Assembly: GCF_041296385.1 (NCBI RefSeq)
Contig: NW_027184085.1
Span: forward strand, 12,209,301-12,273,300
Direction of reading: 5' to 3'
DNA from: Aphelocoma coerulescens
Taxonomy: Eukaryota > Chordata > Aves > Passeriformes > Corvidae
DNA: 64,000 nt
The stretch's first letter is position 1. The number at the start of each line of letters is the position of its first letter. Of this stretch, positions 1 through 13,200 are shown piece after piece. The notes under the pieces are model-generated. The model was not told the DNA's origin. It was given only the letters and a program-made list of their open reading frames with translations, and ran no database searches. A program made the position numbers and the translations under genes.

Positions 1-1180
1 CACATCAGATACTTTGCCTTCATCTAAAGGAGTGCCCCATTTTCTGTAGAGAAGTGCATTCCTCTGTTTACAAGCTAAAGACTTGTATGTGTCAGCATTA
101 TTGATAGGGAATTAATGTAGTTGAGCAGCAGCTGTAAGATAAAAAATCAATCTTATCCTAGTAGAATTGTATTATTAAAGAGGTATTAATCAATGAAGGA
201 ACGTAAATAGCCAGTAGGCACATATTACAAACAGATGATTGGGAAAAAACCCCCATGTTTAAGGGCTTAATGAGGGAAGAACCTGTATACCCAAAAAGAA
301 AATGTCAATATATGTTATCTTATTGCTTCTCCTTAGCCAAAGAATGCATGAACATGAAAAAAATTACTCTTGGAAAGACTGGAATACTTTTGTAGAATTA
401 AGAAGAAAGAGCAAGTTTTTTATTGCTGGGTTTTTTTTCTGTGCAAACAGAAAATATATTGTAGAATTTCCTGGATGATACTCACCTGTCTGAAAAAGCA
501 ATTGCATTCAGACAGACACACAATTGAAGTAAATAGGTAAATGGTATTGGAGGAGATACATAATAACATTTCTGAGGAAAGGCATTTGGTGTATGTTTTA
601 TCACTCCCATTTTTAAGAACCAGATGTGGTATGCTGGCCTGAAAGACAAGGTGATGGACTCCCAGGTTGCTCTGGCTTTCTCAGTTATTGTTTTGACAGG
701 TTTTGCACCTCCCGCTCTAGAGCCACATTTCACTAAGCAGGACACTGTGAGCTGACCTAATTTGATCTGAGTAGGCTGCACTTCTAACAAACTCACAAAC
801 ATAAGCTGACCTAATTTAGGTCATCATGCATTACTGTGGTTAAAAGGTCCCTGCATTAAATTGATTGTCATGTTTGTTTAAAAGTGAAGGGCTTTGCAAA
901 CTTTTTAGATAGACAAAACAAATGAAATTACTGTCTCACTAATTTCCACAGCAGCAGCAACTCAGATATAATAACTTACATATTTGAGTTTAACCCATGT
1001 TTTAAACATTTGAAGTGTCATCAGGAAACTCCATATCAGGTCAGTTTTCTTCCTCCTATCTGAAAAGATGGCAAAGATACACATTGTCAGACCAGTGCAT
1101 GGCTGGAGGACCTCTTCATCCTCTTTTCAAAGTCTTGTGTGGTTTTCAAATGTGGAATCAATAGCATTAATTAGAGTTGC

Positions 1181-1227
1181 TGGTTTTTTGGGGTTTTTTT
1201 TTGGTTTTTTTTTTTGGTTTTTTTTTG
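1181..1227. repeat. T-rich run punctuated by GG
   Basis: Runs of seven to twelve T are separated by GG or GGGG. This is a simple low-complexity tract with no evident function. Confidence 0.85.
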
Positions 1228-1415
1228 TCATAGATTCTTGCCTTTGTGTAGTCAGAAAGGTCAAGTATCTCTCTGCCTCTTAAGAGGGTCTGTGGCTGTG
1301 GAGGATTAGAGAGGGCATGAAGTTGGTGTAGTTAACCTTTTCTGTTAAAAATGGCTTTTTAAAAGTGGTGGTGGCATTGTAGTGGGAAGCTATGATTTTT
1401 TTTCTCTTCAGCTCT

Positions 1416-1570
1416 GGAGAAGGCAAGGAAAGGGTTAAGGAAAGGAAAGGTTAAGGGAGAGAAAGCAAAAGGGAATGGGAAGGGGTAAGGAAAGGAAGGG
1501 AACGTTTAAGGAAGGAAAGAGAAGGGTTAAGCAAGGGAAAGGCAGGGCTAAGGAAGGGGAAGAGAGAAGG
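1416..1570 (+). repeat. Degenerate polypurine repeat
   Basis: About 155 bases are almost pure A/G on this strand, built from variations on AAGGAAAGGGTTAAGG. The unit recurs imperfectly about eight times with the TTAA island retained in several copies. It is a minisatellite-like tract. Confidence 0.8.
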
Positions 1571-4500
1571 ACTGTGCCAAGCATTAGATTTTTCCATTAT
1601 CACCTGTGAGAAGTGAAACTTCTTCAAAAGACAGAGATTTTCTTATGCAATTAAGTAACTTAGAGTGCTGATCTATGAGAAACATGCAGACCACAATCAT
1701 TCATTCCCAACACGTACAGCCAGCAGCAGGTTGCTTGCATGCTAGTGGCTCATTAGATAAAACAGTTCCAGCACAAAAACCACAGGCAAAAGTGTCACGT
1801 CGCACCCACACCTATATGAACCACTTCTGCTTCTGTAGGGTAAATAAAAAAAATCTACCTAGGCAAATGTTTTTTTCAGAAATACTTTTGTTTACTTTTA
1901 CACAACAAAACAGTCTATTAGTCTGTTTGTGTTTAAATAAAGACATGGAACAAAACATGCTAACACAAGTTGCTGTATCTCTTTTAGGATGGGAAATCTA
2001 ATAAGAGAGCTGAGTTTTAATTAAGGTAAGAATCTGGAGCTCGCTGTCTAAAATAGCAGTCATAGACCGTCCTTTCAAATGTAGTAAATTCTTGCAGCAG
2101 ATTTGAAGGCATTAGATTTTTGTGGTTTTACAGTAGATGGAAGACTTTCAGAGTAAATTGCATGACAAACATCATTAGCAGAGCTATCAAATTCATCACT
2201 GTTTGTAGTTATTGAAACTATTCTTTTCAAATATTTTTTGAAAAAAACTCACTTAGCTCCTTTCATCTTTGCCAGGCATTCATAAACTGATCCAGAGGTA
2301 GCAAGGTACTCATGACTTATAAACTTAATTTAGGTTTTGGAATACGAATTTTAAGTTTGTGTGTATCAGTCCTACATATTTTTAGTAATTTGTGTGGATA
2401 ATGCACTTGTTTGTAGCAAGGAAACTAGACATCAATTTTCAAATAGCTATATAAAAATAACACTCCTCCTAAAGTATTTGTTAATAATAGATGAAAACAG
2501 GTAGAAAGCTACATGGATTAGCTGCTGGAAGCTATCTTTGCCTCACTGGTGTCTATGACAAAATCCCTTGCACAGGAAGTCACCCCCTCACCTCAGGGTT
2601 CCACTGCCTCTGAGCACCGGAAGCAACACTTATGGACCTGGATCACCAACAACGAATCAGTTATCAAGTCTGTTTCTCTTTCCAGAATCTCTGTTCTGAA
2701 GACTTCCAGCCCAACTAAATAATCAGTTCAAACAGCTGAAGTTGTTTAACTCTCCACTGTCCCCAGGGCTGGTATCTTCTCAGCTTCTAGCTAATGTTGA
2801 ACCCTCCCCTTTCATCAGCTGCCTATTCTTACCTTGGAATAGAAAAGTTCAGGTGTTCAGTGCACATGAAGGGTTGGAAATTTTTATATTAGTAAGAACA
2901 TTCTAAGAGTATTCAGGACTACAATAAATTTTTCAAGCTCTAAGTATTGGCCCCACTACATAAACAGGAAAGCATAGTTTTTTGATAACTTCCTATCTGA
3001 ACACCATTTTCTTGTTTGCATGTGCATGTGAGTCAATTGTCAGGAAACTTCTAGATTCTGCATGTGTTTGTTAAAATAACACTTCTGTGACAGCGTAAAC
3101 CACTGTTAGATAGCAAAGGTGCCTGGGGTATATAGAGTACATCTATATAGGACTCAAGGCTGCATATTTGTGGTAGAGACATAATATGGCCGTGTGCTGT
3201 TCTGATTCACAATGCATTTTCCACACTACATCCCATGTTGCTGGGCTTGGTTACGTAATGAAATCCAGAGTTCTCATCATAGTTTTACTTGCATGAGGAA
3301 TTTCAGAGAAAATAAAGTCAAACTGATACAAAAGTTCAAATGAAAAGTTCTCAAGATCAAGAGAGCACATTTTTCTTTTTTGTATGGTCTTTCTGTGGCT
3401 TCAGAAAGGAGCAGAAATGAAAGGGTTTATTTTTATTATTACTTTCTAAGTAATAGACTTTCCCAAATGTTGTTTGACAGCTACCATTAATTCACTGGAA
3501 ATGCTTATTCGCTTATTTAGTGCCTTTAACTACTAATTCCTGTTAAGAAGATTGTCTTCATTAAGTCTCCAGTAGGGCAGAAGTACAAAGTATTTGAAAC
3601 CATGTGATTCTGTTCAAATGTTTGTGCCATTTCCAATCTGCTTTCCTAACCAACAATGTTCAATTCCTCATCCTTTTCGGGTATTTGAATTTGATAGACA
3701 AGTGGACAAAAGAAAAAAAAGGGTTGTTAAAGGATCAGGATGCTGGCAGGATTCATAGTTCACATTGCAGAGTTTCCTCTCTGTGAAATGAAGTTAGTGT
3801 TTACTTATCTTAAAAAGTAAGATTTTGTGGGGTTTGTTATCAATAGCTCCAAATCAGTGTGCTGTAAATAGCTTGATTCCACTTTGTTTTTTCAAACCAT
3901 GCTTGTGATGGTGTCTACATCCTCTTTGCTGTGAGGCTGACGGCAACTGCATCAGACTGCAGACAGAAATCAGTAGTCCTCGTGCATAGTCTAAGCCCTG
4001 AGTGAGTCAACATAAAATTACTCCAAATTCTGGGCATTTCTCCAAAATATTTTACATATGTTTTCCTTTAACTGCAGAATAATAATCCACAGTAAATAAA
4101 ACTGCCCCATGTAGCCCCACACTTAGGCAAAGGGGCTGTGAAACGGAAGGAACATCATTCTGTTAGAAACTATGAACAGTCCTTCTCAAAATAGTTCCTA
4201 AAATTCAGGGACAGAAATCCATTTGTAGTTACTCAGATATATGGTTAACTGCATAGAGGTATTTATCAACTTGTAACAGATAAATGTAAGGTGTTGATCA
4301 GCTACGAAAATCACTATAAACTTCTAGTAACAAAACATTTATCATGGGAGTTTTGAAAGCTTCCCAATGAAAGCACAAATCCCACTGAAATTGCTTTTTC
4401 CCCTCTCTTTTACTTAATTACTTTGAAAATATTTTCCTTGAGTGGGAGTTAAACTGGATAATACCACTTTGAACTTTTTTCCCTGTAATAATCAGAAAAC

Positions 4501-4869
4501 TGAGACATTTAAATGTAACAGCTGAGAAGGTGTGAAGATGTGATTCCTGTCCATTTGCAATGCAACTCCCTTTTCCCTGCAAAGTTCACTTCACATAAAC
4601 ACACACACAAATGATGAGTGCTTTAGCATGCAAGAAAGGGTGTTGACAGGAGAAGCCAATTAGTGAAACATTGGCAAGCACTAAAAATTTTTAATGGTGA
4701 GATGGAGTTATAGAGAATTATAACATTACCCTGTAAACATTCACAAATTGTCTTGAACCACAAAGTGATGTATCTGTGGTTGTGGAGGATGTCACTATAC
4801 ACTCCTGATTCTCACTGATTAGAGCATCCAGCGCTTAAAGTTTCTGATTTTCCTCCAAGTGTGGCTGAG

Positions 4870-5186
4870 CCCATGGAGGATGGTTTATTAAAATTTACTG
4901 GATCTGATAGTTGTGGAAACGTTCAAGGAAGGGAATGCAAATGCTGAAGTTGACCTCAGGTCACCCAAGTGAAGGCCTGCACCGTTTCTGGGAAGGAGAG
5001 ATGGCATTTGTCATGATGTATACCTGGAGGTATTTAAGAGATGAGGGTGTGGCTCTTAGAGATATGGTTTTGTGGTGGGCTTGGCAGTGCTGCACTGATG
5101 GTTGGACTCAATGATCTTGGAGATCCTTTCCAAATGTAAGGATTCTGTGATCCTATAATTCTGTGGTTCTATGATTCTGCGACATG
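4870..5186 (+). mobile_element. CR1 LINE fragment, 3' end
   Basis: The sequence from GTTCAAGGAAGG onwards resembles the 3' untranslated end of avian CR1. It includes the TTGGACTCAATGATCTTGGA block and a degenerate tail of ATTCTGTG-type octamers, the typical CR1 ending. It is 5'-truncated with no coding capacity. Confidence 0.8.
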
Positions 5187-6486
5187 GGGAAATATCTGAA
5201 CACTGATATTGCACTCTAGTTAGTGAGTTTAGTGTACTGCTACCAGAGCAGGCTGCAAGCCATGAGGCACTCCAGCACCCTGCCTTCTGGCTTGCCTTGG
5301 GTCAGGTAGCAATGCTGGGTGCCAGAGCCCTTTGTCTCAGTGTCCCTGTGTCTTGCCTGGCCTTTCCTACTCCTCACAGGAGCAGGAATCTGCTCTCTTC
5401 TATGCCCAGAAGAAGATGGCTTCCTTCACTGCAGCAGCTTGGCTCCTCCAGCTGAGCTGTGGAGAGTGGAGAGCTGACGCCCCAGGCCATCAACTCCTCA
5501 ACCCTTCCACAGCTTTCACCGCTGTCTCCTTGAGAAATGAAGTATGCACCTCATGAATTCCCTTTCTACTTGATCACAGGAAGAAATGGAGGACTCTAAC
5601 AGTACCACTTCTCCACCCCTAAGTCCATGGTCAGTGCCATCCTTTCCTACTGTACCCGCACTTAGTATCTCACTGATCACTGCATCTTGGGCTCTAACGA
5701 TTGTGCAGCTGCTGTCTGTTGTGGCTTGGTTTTTTCCTTTGGCTGCTCAACATTCAAAATTTTACTTCACTCCCCATTTTATTTTTCCTTTTTTCCTTTC
5801 CAAGGTGAGCTGATTTCATGCAGGCTTAGTTTAACAAAAGAACATTTTGGCTTTGAACAGAGACATCTTGACCTGATGGGTGCCATGGAAGTCATACTTC
5901 AGCTGCTCTGCAGCTGGGCTTGTGTTTGCCTTCAAAAGTGAAACCAGGGGATGTAGGTGTGTTTTAATGTTCAAACAAACAAACCTCAGGCCAAGGTCAC
6001 CAAAAGGTTTGGGCAGCCTGCAAAACCTGCAAGCAATCCATGTTTATTGCTTTTACCAGCACTGCTTCCTTTTCATATGAGGGAACAGGCTCATAGGACT
6101 TACCAATTTCTGACTTGGTTTTGACATTTTCCTTGACTTTCAAGGCATTTAAACTATTTGGAGGGAAAGCAAAGTTTAAAACTATGTCTCATACAAAACT
6201 TGGTGCCATTCGTGCAAGTCAGACAGCAGTACGTGATTTTAATTCATACCGTGGTAGACAGCAAGAACCAGCATATACATATGTATGCATTATAGTGGAG
6301 AGAAATCAGCTCTGTGTAGTAACAGAAAATTCTGGCTAACCCTGTGAGAGTACATGCCAGGATGGAAGGGGAGCTGCCTGGCCCCTCTGAGGGTCCGCAC
6401 ATGGCTGGCTCCTCCTGCAGCACATGCACCTCTGCTGACTGCAAAGAGATCTTGCCAGCAAAGTTAATATTTGCATCCATCCAGTT
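5187..6486. other. Intergenic sequence, no gene recognised
   Basis: Short overlapping open frames occur on both strands, but none shows a recognisable domain, splice pattern or repeat family. Confidence 0.5.
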
Positions 6487-7385
6487 GTTGGTCAGTCACT
6501 TGTGGGGTTTCCCAAGGCTCAGCACCGGGCCCAGTCCTGTTCAGTACTTTTATCAAAGATCTGGATGATCCTCAGTCAGTTTGCAGATGACACCAAGTTG
6601 GGTGGGAGTGCTGATCTGCTGGAGGGCAGGAAGGCTCTGCAGAGGGATCTGCACAGGCTGGATAGATAAGCTGAGGCCAATTGTGTGAGAGTTCAACCAG
6701 GCCAAGGTCTTGCCCTTGGTCATGACAACCCCTTGCAGCTCCAGGCTGGGGCAGAGTGGCTGAAAAGCTGCTGGGTGGAAAAAAAACATGGGGTGCTGGT
6801 CAACAGCAGCTGAACATGAGCCAGTGTGTTCCCAGGTGGCCAAGAAGGCCAATGACATCCTGGCCTGTGTCAGCAGTGGTGCAGTCAGCAGGACCGGGGC
6901 AGTGACCGTACCCCTGTCCTGGATACTGGTGAGGCCAGACCTTAAACACTGTGTCCAGTTGTGCCCCTCACAGCAAGAAGGATGCTGAGGTGTTGGGGAA
7001 ATGTCTGGAGCACAGGTCTGATGAGAAGAACCTGAGGGAGCTGGAGGAAAGGAGGCTTAGGGGAGACCTTATCACTCTACAACTCCCTGAAAGGAGGGTG
7101 TAGCTAGGAGGGTATCAGCTGCAGGCAGCTAGAGAAAATGGCCTCAAGCTGTGCCAGGGGAGGTTCAGGCTGGATATCAGGAATAATTTTTTCATGAAAA
7201 GGGTGCTTAAGCATTGGAATGGGCTGCCCAGGAAGGTAGTGGAGTAAACACTACTGGAGGTGTTCAAGAAACAAGTGGACGTGGTACTTGGTGCTATGGT
7301 TTAGTTGGCCCAAAGGCGTTCAGTCAAAGATTGGACTCGATCTTGAAGGTGTTTTCCAACCTTATTGATTCTGTGATTCTGTACT
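6487..7385 (+). mobile_element. CR1 LINE, 5'-truncated, reverse-transcriptase C-terminal part to 3' end
   Basis: It begins in the reverse transcriptase with the codons for FADDTKLGG in one frame (near 6580) and continues through the conserved CR1 blocks around TGGTGAGGCCAGACC and GGCTGCCCAGGAAGGTAGTG. It ends in GATTCTGTGATTCTGTA octamers. Frames are broken repeatedly, so the copy is dead. It is one of the two longest sense-strand CR1 copies here. Confidence 0.92.
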
Positions 7386-8289
7386 ATTGTTCAGTGAGGT
7401 GAACAGCAAACCAAAAGCTCCTTCTTGGCCTACACTCTACCCAGAGCAAGGAACAAGCCCTGTAATGTTGCAGGTAGGATCATCCCTTAATTTACAAGAA
7501 GCCATAGCTTCAGGGCCAGTGCATTCTGCACCATGCCTGTGTGCAGAGACCCAAAAATTAGTCAGGCTTTTTGTTCTTCCTTCCCTCTGTGACTCTGGCT
7601 CCCACTCATGTGATGCTGACACTGTACAGTTCCTTACAGACCTCTCCACAAGCACCAAGCTGGTCACTCAGAAGTTGTAAGATGGGTAGGACATCCCAGT
7701 TTAGGTCACCTTCTCCTGATTTTGCTGCCTGTGCAGGCACTGAGAGCTATTTTACACTACAGTTTATAACTCTCCTTTCAATTTTGTTCTTCTACTCCCC
7801 CTACATAGGCAATATATCTCTTAAACTATAGTGCTGGAATTACACAGAATAATGACCCTTTCTTTGGTCATCAGAACATCTTTGGGTAATGTGTTCCCTA
7901 ATGACACAAATTTAACTGTGGTGATGTCCATCCAGCCCATGCTGGACACCCCAGAGAGGCAGACCAAGCAGCAGGAAGGTTAATTGCAATTTGTAGGGAA
8001 GGCATGTGAGCAAGGCAAGCAACAGCCCCATGAAATTAAGCAAGTACTGTTCCAAGTGGACCTGACTAAAGCAGGTGCCAAGCAGCAGCCTCACATTCCC
8101 AGAAGTCAGATTTTGTATGTCATCTGGTCAATGTCTGCACTCTCTCAGCCCTTTTTTTAGATAAAGCACTGAGTTTATGGGGCTAATGGTTCAAAAATGA
8201 AGTTAGGTGAGGCTGTGGACATGTAATTCAGCAGGTGTTACCAGTAAATGCAGAACGAGAGTATAAGCACTAGAACATAGAGAACTGCA

Positions 8290-8400
8290 GTGGTGACAAT
8301 ACCCCTCCACACAAGGATTAGTGAGACTCTTATTGAGAGTGTTGTGTCTGGCTCTGGGCACTTCAGCAAAAAGCTGAAGGAAAATTTCATGTCAGGAAGA
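8290..8400 (+). mobile_element. Small diverged CR1 fragment
   Basis: The stretch GTGAGACTCTTATTGAGAGT followed by GTTGTGTCTGGCTCTGGGCA matches the order of the CR1 block seen more clearly at 6920-6970. The similarity is short and diverged. Confidence 0.45.
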
Positions 8401-9270
8401 CCTGTTTTACTGAGTGAGAAGTTTAAAGCCTTACAGTTTAGCTTATGTGTTCAAAAACATGATAAAATGATAATTTCATTGTTGACTGCAATTAACTGTG
8501 TGAGCAGGAATTTCTGATAATTTATTTTTATAAACCAAAGTAGGCAAGGTCTGCTGTCTGAAAGTTATGTTTAGACAAATTTACAGGTATGCATTAATTC
8601 CTGTTTCACTTCAGGTCTTGAGAAGAAGCAATGTAATAAGTCAGCCATCACAGTTAGAATTGACAGGGAGTAATATTCTTAGGACAATGTTGTGCTGCAG
8701 GACCGACCGCATCAGGACAGTCTGTTCTACCTTGAAAAATCTCAGGTTACATTCACAGCACACGGAGGAGCACGTCCTGTCCGGATGCAGGGAGTGAACA
8801 GCAGCGGTGATGCAGCTGTGCTGACACAGAGTGCTCTGAGCCCACCTCTCAGTACAGCATATTAGGTGAATCAGAGCTGTGTGCTAATAATGCTGTTTAG
8901 CAACCAGCTTTCATAACTACAGGTGTACAGCCTCTGAGGTGGTGTCTGTACCACCAGCCTTCACTGGACTAAGAGTATTGCTGGGCCAGTTTACACATTG
9001 CATTGAAAGCTCAGCATATTTGGGTGCAGATTTTTGGCTGTACCATTCATTCACTCAGTTCTCCCATTCAGATAATATGAAATTCTCACTTAATCAGATT
9101 ATAGTCTTTCTTACATTTTCTGCATTGATGTAGTGAAATTCTCTGGATATCTTTGGTCACTTTGCTGATATACTTCAGTGCGAAGCAGTGGAGCGCTGGA
9201 AAGGCTTGTTAGTCCCGTATGACCACACATTAGACACTGTCACAGCAATCTCTCATAAAGAAGTGCCATG

Positions 9271-9358
9271 TAGATGATAATAATAATAATGAGAATAATA
9301 ATGATGAGGATAATAATGGTGATGATGATGATGGTAACAGTAATAATTAAAAATAATA
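9271..9358 (+). repeat. TAA/GATGAT microsatellite
   Basis: Interrupted ATA/TAA triplets are followed by a GATGATGATGATG run and more TAA units. Confidence 0.9.
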
Positions 9359-9719
9359 TGCCAAACAGTGTTCTGCTGCCCTATGCAGACTTGCTGGACC
9401 CCACACCTGAAGATTCCTGTTGAGCAGACACCATGCTTTAGATTTCAGTCCTGGGCCATTTTTCATTTTTTTTACATTACTAATACAGATCAATTTAATC
9501 CTCTAGAGAAAGAAAGACTATTCATGCTCAGGCTGGGGGTCTCACCTGCTTTGATCAGCATCGAGAAGGAGACAGTTAAAAATAAAACAAAAAATATGCA
9601 ACAAATTGTGGCAGTGCAGGTAGTTCCCCCTGCTCTGTCTCCTGAGGAGAACTCAGACAACCAGCTGTGGTAGTCAGCAGCCTAAGTTTAGCACATAACT
9701 TGGCAGTCATGGTGAGAAC

Positions 9720-10270
9720 CCATGATTCCTTTGTTCTGCTGTTTCCATGTTTCCCCCTGATTGGGTAATGTTTTTTCTCCTTGCTTTATGTATGAGGTGG
9801 TGTATATTCATTTCCCAAGTTTAATATGTATCAGTTCTAGAAAGTTCTTTGTTCCTCGATGCCCCATTGGTTCCTTCCCTAAATCCCTCCTTTGTGTTAT
9901 TTCCATTGGTTCCCTTGTGCACAACCCTGCCTCCTGTCAATTATCCCATTTGCCGTATCCCTTATCCCCGCCTTTCTGCTCCCCACTATAAAATCACTGG
10001 ACACTTTTCAGATCCTTGGCTCTCCATCTCATGCCCCCACTGTCTTATGGCAATGAACTTTCTGTGCAGAATTACACGGAGAGTCCCCTCTCTCTTTTCT
10101 TTTCTGCCTCTGCCTGCGTGCCTTCCCACCCTGTCCAGGGACAGCCCCCTCGGGTGAGGAGCGCACCCTCGCCTGCCGGCGCTGCTGTGTGTGTCTGTGC
10201 CTGCCGCAGTGCAGCCGGCTGCGGCTGGACCTCCGCGCTCTCCTTGAGCTAGCACGCAAAAACCTGACAG
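9720..10270 (+). mobile_element. LTR-like block (candidate solo LTR of an endogenous retrovirus)
   Basis: The block has several CCAAT boxes in reverse (ATTGG at about 9740, 9866 and 9904), TATAAAA at 9988-9994, then a C/T-rich, later GC-rich leader. This is the order expected for U3, R and U5 of an avian retroviral LTR on the + strand. Ends and a target-site duplication could not be fixed, and no internal retroviral genes flank it. A host promoter for a non-coding RNA is the alternative reading. Confidence 0.4.
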
Positions 10271-13200
10271 CAAATAATGTGTCCCTCAGGATTAGGGAGG
10301 TGTCCACAAGGTCTACATTTTCTCCATGGCTCATCACTTTCTTTTCTTGTCAGTGATTGAATAAAATTGTTTGTTCCCTGCCCTGGCAGAAGCAGGGCAA
10401 GGCATTGCCTGTTGGCCTTGTGGTGGTGGTTGTGAAACCCTGCTTTGGGGGGCATGGGAAGAGAGGTTCTGCCCCTGAGCCTCACCAAAGAGAAATGTGG
10501 AGTGTGAGGAGCAGGAGGGGATAGGAGGAGTGGGAGTGAGAGAGCGAATGGGTATTTTGCAGCAGGAATGTAGACAGCCAAAAGCAGCCAGGAGCAGGCT
10601 TTAACAGATTAAAAGAAAGGTGTTTCCCAAAGGGCACCGGTGGAAGAGTAGAGCCTCTTGCTGGTAGCTGGGCTGAGAGCCAGACTAAAGAATGCATCCT
10701 GTGTTATCCTGGACAGCCTTGAAATCTGATGGAGTTTGTGCATTTCCAAATGTGAAACCATCTCTGTGTGGCTTTTGAATGCTCTCTGTTATGACAAAAT
10801 GACAGCACATCCTCGTGCCAACTCTGCCAGATGGGGTCCTGTCACAGACCTCTGAAATCAATGCCTTATCAGCATATTTCTTTTTCTCCTCGTTAACCTG
10901 GCTTTTGAATGGGGAGGAAATGTGTAACTATTTTTCCCTGTTATGGAGATTTCCCTACCCCCATATTCATAAGTTAAAAGGAGCCCAATCTTTTAGGTAG
11001 ATCACATATCTTTTCCTGTGGTTTACAGACATCAATTTAATGATATCTCAAACATTACTTCTATATAATTGGTACAACATAAATGTAATTAATTTTGAAC
11101 ATCTAAACATTTCAGTGCATAAAACTTGGGCCAAACCAAATCACATGAATTATATACCTCTTTGTTACCTTTGACAATATTTCTTTACCATCAGTTGTGA
11201 TTTCATTTTCTTGTCTGATTTTCTCAGGTCCTCTACTTTTAAGTTGGTTTTATACCAGGGAAGAGATTTTTTTAAACACATTCAAGTGTAAAAGCATTTA
11301 AATTATTACTCTCCCTTGTGATCTTTTGTTGTCTAATGTTTATCTAGTGCTCACCTGCTTAAGGTAAATGTTTTACTTTAAAAACAGTCTTAAAAATATT
11401 TTAGTCACTCTAACCTTACCAACAAAGCTATATTCAACCATGGTATATTTAACCAGTAAATTCAGTTACCCCTGTGGCTAGCAGTGAGCGTGGCTGTAGC
11501 TGCCTCTTCAGTGCTGCTTGCTGAGCCACTGGAAGACTGGGGTGTGCTAAGATGAGCAAGGAGAAGCAAAGGGAACCTATGCAGATATTCAAGGTTGCCT
11601 TCGGAAGCATGATCCACCCAAGTTGCAATCCAAGTCCTCTTCACATTCACCTAAACAGCACAAAACTTGGTTTAGAAAGTCATCACCCCCCTCAGCCCAT
11701 CCCTGGAGGATTTACCTCTCCATGAGGGCTCTCTGGGAGCAGGGATGAGGACCTGGACACAGTGGGGTTGGCATCTGAGAGCTGCAGCACAAAACCCATG
11801 GAAATGGTGTGAGGGGACAAACGCTAAGAGGGTCAGCCTCTCATCAGGGCACTCAGCACAGCAGCCATTGTCCTTCCTATCCCACCTGTCCCCAGCTCCT
11901 GGAGGCCGTGGGCACCCTGGTTTTGCCACAACACCTGCTCTTGACACCAGTTGTTTTCCCTAGAGTTTCAGTTCCCACTGTTGTTCACCTCCACAACTGC
12001 AGGAGCTACTGCTGGCAGTACTCACACGCTGGACTGTGCCAGGCAGATGTGGATCCCGTGCCTGCCCAGGTGGCAAAGGGGAGCTGCAAGGAAGTGCTGC
12101 CACTCCTGGTGTGTGCACACCATCCCTGCCTTCCTCCCTCTTATCTGGGGGTGGGGAAGCCCCACATCCAGAGCACAATAAACATAAATATTAAAAACAC
12201 TATTTCACGTTCCTCTTGCTCTTTCACACATGCCACCAGGCTCAGCTTCCTCAAGATGATTTCTGTCCATCTGTTCTGTTTTACAGGGGCGTGCCATCAT
12301 GTTGCCTCTCTTTGCTCCTTCTCTTTTTCCTCTTTGCTGAGGTCTACGCCTGTTTTTAATCTCAAGCTTATAAAAGAGTTCTGCTCTGAGTCACGAACTA
12401 GTCATATATTGGAATTGTGCCTCCTACATTCCCTTGGCATTTATTTCTGGAATGGGGTCTGCATGCAGGACGGCTATGGTAAGATATTAAGTATCCAAAA
12501 GCAACCACAGCTGCTGTGGACATATCCTTAAAGAAAGCATTTGGATGAAACCAAAACAGTTTTTTGTAATTCACATTTTGAAACTCAAGGCAATTCTAAA
12601 ACCAAATTCATTAAAAAGAATGAAAATACAAACCTTTAAATTAAAAGCTGCAGGGGTCAGAATGAAGCGTTTTACAGAATTAAAATACATTCACAAACTG
12701 TCTCATTGTCACCAAAATGACAAGGTTTTGGCCCAACACTGTGTCTGAAAAATGTATATGAGAAAGTACAGGTGCTCTCATATGGCAGATGCTCTCCTAC
12801 CAGATCTCAAAAGTGAGTAATACATCTCACAGATACTCTTTTAGACCTAAAACAAACAATGGGGAAACAGTTTAAGCTTTCATGTCTTTATGCTTTAACT
12901 CTGGTTGTTGTAGAGGATAGCTGAAAATAATATCCTTAGCTCCCTGAAGACTTAGAAACTAGCAAGTAAATAAAAGAAGCACAGAAGTGTTAATATGACT
13001 GTTCTTGTTTCTGCTATTACTGTATCTGTTACGTAAGGAGAGGAGGAAAAAAAAGTTCACTTTTTCAGCCTATCCTGTTGTTTTTTAGTCTGATCTCAGA
13101 ATATTTGAATGCCTCACCAAAGTGCACCTCAGTTCCTCCTGCTTTACACTTCAACCAGCAGTGGTTTTCCAGTTTATCTGTATTTTCCTCTCAGTATAAC

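Larger units (their letters stand above)
1..4869. other. AT-rich intergenic region, no gene recognised
   Basis: Short open frames only; none has recognisable protein sequence or matching splice structure. It contains a T/G-rich run (1181-1227) and a purine-rich degenerate repeat (1416-1570). In mammals SPEF2 lies on this side of IL7R, but no SPEF2 exon could be identified by eye. Confidence 0.5.

Noticed and set aside
11809..12531. A 240-codon open frame on the + strand
   Set aside because: No domain, no conserved-looking motif, low-complexity Ser/His/Cys content and other open frames overlapping it. Judged a chance frame in GC-richer sequence.
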